DNA of 8,420 bases from Actinomycetota bacterium (GTDB taxonomy: Bacteria; Actinomycetota; Actinomycetes; Nanopelagicales; Nanopelagicaceae), in assembly GCA_947465365.1 (NCBI GenBank), contig CANIAV010000029.1:1-8420 (forward strand), read 5' to 3'. Both the position numbers and the translations under genes were made by a program. Of this stretch, positions 5,831 through 8,420 are shown in pieces; the first letter of the stretch is position 1, and each line of letters starts with the position of its first letter. The notes beneath the pieces were generated by a model. It was not told where the DNA came from. It saw only the letters and a list, made by a program, of their open reading frames with translations, and searched no databases.

Positions 5831-7792
5831 TTACCAGATTTCGACGCGCTCGCTCTCGGCCAGCCACAATTTATCGCCCTCAGTCAGATCAAAGGCTTGA
5901 TAGAAGTCGCTGATATTGCGAACGATGGCGTTGCAGCGGAACTCATAAGGTGAATGTGGGTCAGTTGCGATGCGCCGACGCAGTTCTTCTGCACGCACCT
6001 TGCCGCGCCAGGCTTGCGCCCAAGATAAGAAGAAACGTTGTTCACCAGTTAAACCATCTATTACAGGGGCCTGTGCGCCCTTTAGAGCCAATTTATAGGC
6101 CTTAAATCCAATTGCTAAGCCACCAAGGTCTCCGATGTTCTCTCCTACTGTTAAGGCCCCGTTAACGTGTATATCTGGAGTCTCTTCCGGAAATAGCGCA
6201 TCAAACTGTGCAATAAGTGCGCTGGCGCGCTTTTCAAACTCGGTGCGATCGGCCTCAGTCCACCAATCAACCATATTTCCATCGCCATCGAATTTAGATC
6301 CTTGATCATCAAAGCCATGGCCGATCTCGTGGCCGATAACCGCGCCAATTCCACCGTAGTTAACTGCGATGTCAGCAGATAGATCAAAGAATGGCGGCTG
6401 CAAGATTGCGGCCGGAAAGACAATCTCGTTCTGGATCGGATGGTAGTAAGCGTTAACGGTCTGCGGTGTCATCAACCATTCAGTCTTATCAACGGGTTTG
6501 CCGATTTTGGCGAGTTCTATATCGCGGGCAAATTTGGTGATGCGACCGATATTTGCAAAGAGGTTATCGCGGGTAATAGTTAGCGCCGAATAATCGCGCC
6601 ATTTGTCGGGATAGCCGATTTTGGGGGTGAACTTGGCTAACTTATCTAACGCCTTTACCTTGGTTTCCGGGCTCATCCAAGAAAGCTCATTTATCGAGAT
6701 GCGATAGGCCTCAATTAAATTATCAACTAGTTCCAGCATCGAAACTTTGGCGGCTTCTGGGAAATGGCGCTTTACATAAATCTGGCCAATTGCCTCACCA
6801 AGTGCGCCTTCCACAAATGAGATTGCGCGCTTCCAACGAATTCGAATTTCTGGGGTGCCAGATAAGGTCTTGGCATAGAAATCAAAGTTCTCATTTACAA
6901 AGTCATCGGTTAAGTAAGCAGCCGCACCGGAAAGCAACTGCCATTTCATCCAGGCTTTCCAGGGGGCGGGATCAAAGTTTTCCAATAGCGCAGAAAGACC
7001 GGCAAAGAATGGTGGCTGTTGCACAACTAATTCATCAAAGGCAGCCTTTGGAATCTGGCTAAATTCCAGCCAGCTCGCCCAATCAAAATGTGGCGCTAAT
7101 GTGCAGAGCTCTTTAAAGCTCATCTTGTTATAGGTCAGTTCAACATCGCGATCTTTTACCTGATCAAAGTGATGGGCGGCAATGGATGCTTCTAACTGAT
7201 AGATCTGCTCGGCAAGGGCTGCGCCATTTTCAATCTTGGCCAGCGCAAACATCTTGGCGACGTGGGCTTTAAAGGCTTTGCAAATTTCTTCATATTGTTC
7301 TTCGCGGTAGTAAGCCTCATCCGGCAGCGATAGGCCACCTTGTCCCAAATAAATTATGTTCATTTCAGAGTTCATGGCATCGCCATAAATACCTAAACCA
7401 AATGCGCCACCGAGGCCGCGCATTTCTAGGTCAGCTAAAGTCTTTATGAATTCGGCGCGGTTGGTAATGCGATCGATCGCAGCCAAATCATCTAGCAGGG
7501 GAGTTATGCCGGCTTTTTCAATCGCTGCGGTATCTAGGAAGCAGTCATATAGATCGCGGATCTTCTGGGCGTCCCCTTCACCTGTTGCAGTCTCAATAAT
7601 TTCGCGAACCTGGGCTTCGGCTTCGATAAAGAGTTGGTAGGTCACGCCATCTGATGAGCGATCTTGTGGGATCTGGTGGTTCTTAAGCCAGGTGCCGTTG
7701 AAGTAGCGATAGAGATCATCCTGCGGGCGAAATGAGTTATCGATATGGGAGGGATCTATTCCGCTTACGAGTGGATTTCCTGCAGAGCTCAT
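5831..7792 (-). CDS. pepO: M13 family zinc metallopeptidase (neprilysin/PepO/Zmp1-like), cytosolic
   Basis: The protein has 653 residues, full length for the family. The zinc site is HEIGH at 488-492 (H488, H492, catalytic E489) with third ligand E551 in ENIGD (551-555, D555 supporting). The substrate-binding NAYY is at 447-450. H613 in DPHSP and R619 in FRC fit the active-site His and Arg near the C-terminus of M13 enzymes. It ends in RVEIW; the CxxW ending and AFxC cysteine of secreted relatives are missing. No signal peptide or membrane anchor is visible: the N-terminus goes straight into the family block RPQDDLYRYFNGTWL (22-36). It should cleave short peptides in the cytosol, which fits the nearby peptide importer. 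AAAGGA lies about 4 nt before the ATG. It is divergent from marR, with which it shares a 67-bp promoter region, and precedes the dehydrogenase gene by 41 bp. Family assignment is firm; physiological substrates are unknown. Confidence 0.95.
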   Translation of the reverse strand: MSSAGNPLVSGIDPSHIDNSFRPQDDLYRYFNGTWLKNHQIPQDRSSDGVTYQLFIEAEAQVREIIETATGEGDAQKIRDLYDCFLDTAAIEKAGITPLLDDLAAIDRITNRAEFIKTLADLEMRGLGGAFGLGIYGDAMNSEMNIIYLGQGGLSLPDEAYYREEQYEEICKAFKAHVAKMFALAKIENGAALAEQIYQLEASIAAHHFDQVKDRDVELTYNKMSFKELCTLAPHFDWASWLEFSQIPKAAFDELVVQQPPFFAGLSALLENFDPAPWKAWMKWQLLSGAAAYLTDDFVNENFDFYAKTLSGTPEIRIRWKRAISFVEGALGEAIGQIYVKRHFPEAAKVSMLELVDNLIEAYRISINELSWMSPETKVKALDKLAKFTPKIGYPDKWRDYSALTITRDNLFANIGRITKFARDIELAKIGKPVDKTEWLMTPQTVNAYYHPIQNEIVFPAAILQPPFFDLSADIAVNYGGIGAVIGHEIGHGFDDQGSKFDGDGNMVDWWTEADRTEFEKRASALIAQFDALFPEETPDIHVNGALTVGENIGDLGGLAIGFKAYKLALKGAQAPVIDGLTGEQRFFLSWAQAWRGKVRAEELRRRIATDPHSPYEFRCNAIVRNISDFYQAFDLTEGDKLWLAESERVEIW

Positions 7793-7796
7793 GCGT

Positions 7797-7801
7797 TCCT
7801 T
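7797..7801 (-). promoter_or_regulatory. Ribosome binding site of pepO
   Basis: Minus-strand AAGGA lies 4 nt before the ATG at 7792. The spacing is on the short side, but the start agrees with the usual family N-terminus. It contrasts with marR and the dehydrogenase gene, which show no such site. Confidence 0.6.
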
Positions 7802-7810
7802 TGCCTTCTA

Positions 7811-7839
7811 AAAGTAGTTGAAAGTTCAACATTAACGTT
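7811..7839 (-). promoter_or_regulatory. Tentative pepO promoter overlapping the operator
   Basis: On the minus strand AACGTT (7834-7839) and TACTTT (7811-7816) are 17 bp apart, and the GTTGAA/TTCAAC repeat fills most of the spacer. Both boxes are poor matches to consensus. The appeal is positional: a start about 7 nt downstream would leave a short leader carrying the AAGGA site, and a regulator on the repeat would block it. Confidence 0.25.
7817..7830. promoter_or_regulatory. Candidate MarR operator, inverted repeat GTTGAA-AG-TTCAAC
   Basis: A perfect 6-bp inverted repeat with a 2-bp centre lies between pepO and marR. The TTGAA/TTCAA half-site style is common among MarR-family operators. It covers the likely marR -35 region (7825-7830) and sits 25-38 bp upstream of the pepO ATG, so one bound dimer could repress both genes. 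The repeat is seen directly; its binding by the neighbouring regulator is inferred from position and family habit. Confidence 0.55.
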
Positions 7840-7853
7840 TATTAACGTATGAT
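7825..7853 (+). promoter_or_regulatory. Likely leaderless marR promoter
   Basis: TATGAT (7848-7853) matches the -10 consensus at five of six positions. It stands 17 bp after TTCAAC (7825-7830), a weak -35. The -10 box ends 6 nt before the ATG at 7860, so the transcript would start at or beside the start codon. No Shine-Dalgarno sequence precedes the gene, which supports leaderless translation. The -35 lies in the right arm of the candidate operator, which suggests autorepression. Confidence 0.55.
7831..7850. repeat. Tandem 10-bp direct repeat ATTAACGTTT / ATTAACGTAT
   Basis: Two copies, identical at nine of ten bases, lie head to tail directly beside the inverted repeat and fill the space between the marR -35 and -10 boxes. 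The 10-bp period places both copies on the same face of the helix. The unit also forms ACGTT-TATT-AACGT (7835-7848). It could be a second regulator site; no function can be assigned from sequence. Confidence 0.5.
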
Positions 7854-7859
7854 TGCCCA

Positions 7860-8339
7860 ATGGCACGGCAAAACGCTACCTCACCTCGCTGGCTCAACCC
7901 AGCCGAAATGAAGGCTTGGCGCAGATATATCGTCGCTAGCCGCCGGTTATTAGAAGCCCTAGATCTAGACCTTACTCAGCATGAACTTACGATGGCTGAC
8001 TATGAAATCTTGGCCCAGCTAAGTGATGCCCCAGAACGCCGGATGCGCATGTCAGAACTTGCCGATGTGGCGATGCTTTCTAGGTCACGCCTTTCCCACC
8101 GGATGAAGGTTATGGAGAAAGCCGGCTGGGTAAAGCGCGAAGCCTGCCCTATCGATAAGCGCGGCTACTTTGCAGTCATGACCGCCAAAGGTTGGAAGGC
8201 AATTGTTGCAGCTGCCCCGGACCATGTAGAAAGTGTGCGCGCTCGCTTCGTTGATCATTTATCTAAAGGCGATCAAGTAGCTCTGGCGGAAATATTTGAG
8301 AGAGTTTCAGATTCGCTAAGAAAAGATTTGAAAGAATAA
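7860..8339 (+). CDS. MarR family winged-helix transcriptional regulator
   Basis: The protein has 159 residues, a normal MarR length. Helices at both ends (about 14-40 and 117-157) would form the dimer interface. The central winged helix-turn-helix includes MRMSELADVAMLSRSRLSHR (about 62-81; recognition helix from L73) and the wing CPIDKRGYFAVMTAKG (96-111), with the family D-x-R pair at D99/R101. One cysteine, C96, lies at the base of the wing; a redox role is possible but unsupported. The gene is divergent from pepO across 67 bp containing an inverted repeat, the usual arrangement for a MarR protein that represses itself and its neighbour. The ligand is unknown. The start is chosen on family N-terminus and on a -10 box 6 nt upstream. 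A strong terminator follows 24 bp after the stop. Confidence 0.93.
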   Translation: MARQNATSPRWLNPAEMKAWRRYIVASRRLLEALDLDLTQHELTMADYEILAQLSDAPERRMRMSELADVAMLSRSRLSHRMKVMEKAGWVKREACPIDKRGYFAVMTAKGWKAIVAAAPDHVESVRARFVDHLSKGDQVALAEIFERVSDSLRKDLKE

Positions 8340-8363
8340 AATTCACGAGTAATAATTAAGAGA

Positions 8364-8402
8364 AATAAAAAACCCGCCACATAAAGTGGCGGGTTTTTTA
8401 TT
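8364..8402. terminator. Strong bidirectional intrinsic terminator after marR
   Basis: A 17-bp stem (8364-8380 with 8386-8402) has a GC-rich core CCCGCCAC/GTGGCGGG and a 5-nt loop ATAAA, flanked by A6 on the left and T6 (8394-8399) on the right. It would end the marR transcript. The A-tract makes it equally usable from the minus strand, so a convergent gene may lie just right of the window. Confidence 0.92.
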
Positions 8403-8419
8403 AAGTAATAAATTACTTA
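8402..8419. repeat. AT-rich inverted repeat TAAGTAAT-AA-ATTACTTA at the window edge
   Basis: Perfect 8-bp arms with a 2-bp centre lie directly against the terminator. It might be part of the end of an unseen convergent gene, since minus-strand TAA codons occur here. It could also be an extension of the terminator region, or chance in AT-rich sequence. No function is assigned. Confidence 0.4.
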
Positions 8420-8420
8420 G

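Noticed and set aside
1..8420. CRISPR array, transposon, integron, phage, toxin-antitoxin or defence genes
   Set aside because: No spaced repeats, terminal inverted repeats with a transposase, tRNA-linked attachment site or matching protein motifs were seen. All long frames belong to transport, metabolic, peptidase or MarR families.

Overview
The window looks like a chromosomal segment of a small-genome actinobacterium, with GC content below 50% by eye. The binding protein, the permease and the M13 peptidase resemble actinobacterial family members. The moderate GC, compact spacing and leaderless-looking starts fit the freshwater acI lineage (Nanopelagicales, the Planktophila/Nanopelagicus type). 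That placement is inference from style, not a database match.

Left block, plus strand, 1-4631: most of a peptide-type ABC importer. A family-5 substrate-binding protein is cut by the window's left edge (1-1443). A 193-bp gap with a perfect 18-bp hairpin follows. Then come a DppB-type permease (start corrected to ATG 1637) and two ATPases of the DppD and DppF types, joined by ATGA stop/start overlaps. The partner DppC-type permease is absent from the window. The order binding protein, permease, ATPase, ATPase matches the last four genes of a BldK-like operon, so the second permease probably lies just left of position 1.

Middle block, minus strand, 7792-4635: a cytosolic M13 (PepO/Zmp1-like) zinc endopeptidase is followed, 41 bp downstream, by a two-zinc medium-chain alcohol dehydrogenase of unknown substrate. 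The dehydrogenase converges on the transporter operon with only 3 bp between stop codons.

Right block, plus strand, 7860-8420: a MarR-family regulator is transcribed divergently from pepO. Their 67-bp shared promoter region holds a perfect GTTGAA-AG-TTCAAC inverted repeat and a 10-bp tandem repeat. These are candidate operators through which MarR could control itself and pepO, and possibly the dehydrogenase. A strong intrinsic terminator closes the window.

Functionally, the transporter would import oligopeptides and PepO would cut oligopeptides in the cytosol, so a peptide-scavenging neighbourhood is plausible. The role of the dehydrogenase is open. I found no mobile element, CRISPR array, RNA gene or defence system. 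The genes belong to known families; the points worth checking are regulatory architecture and operon layout.
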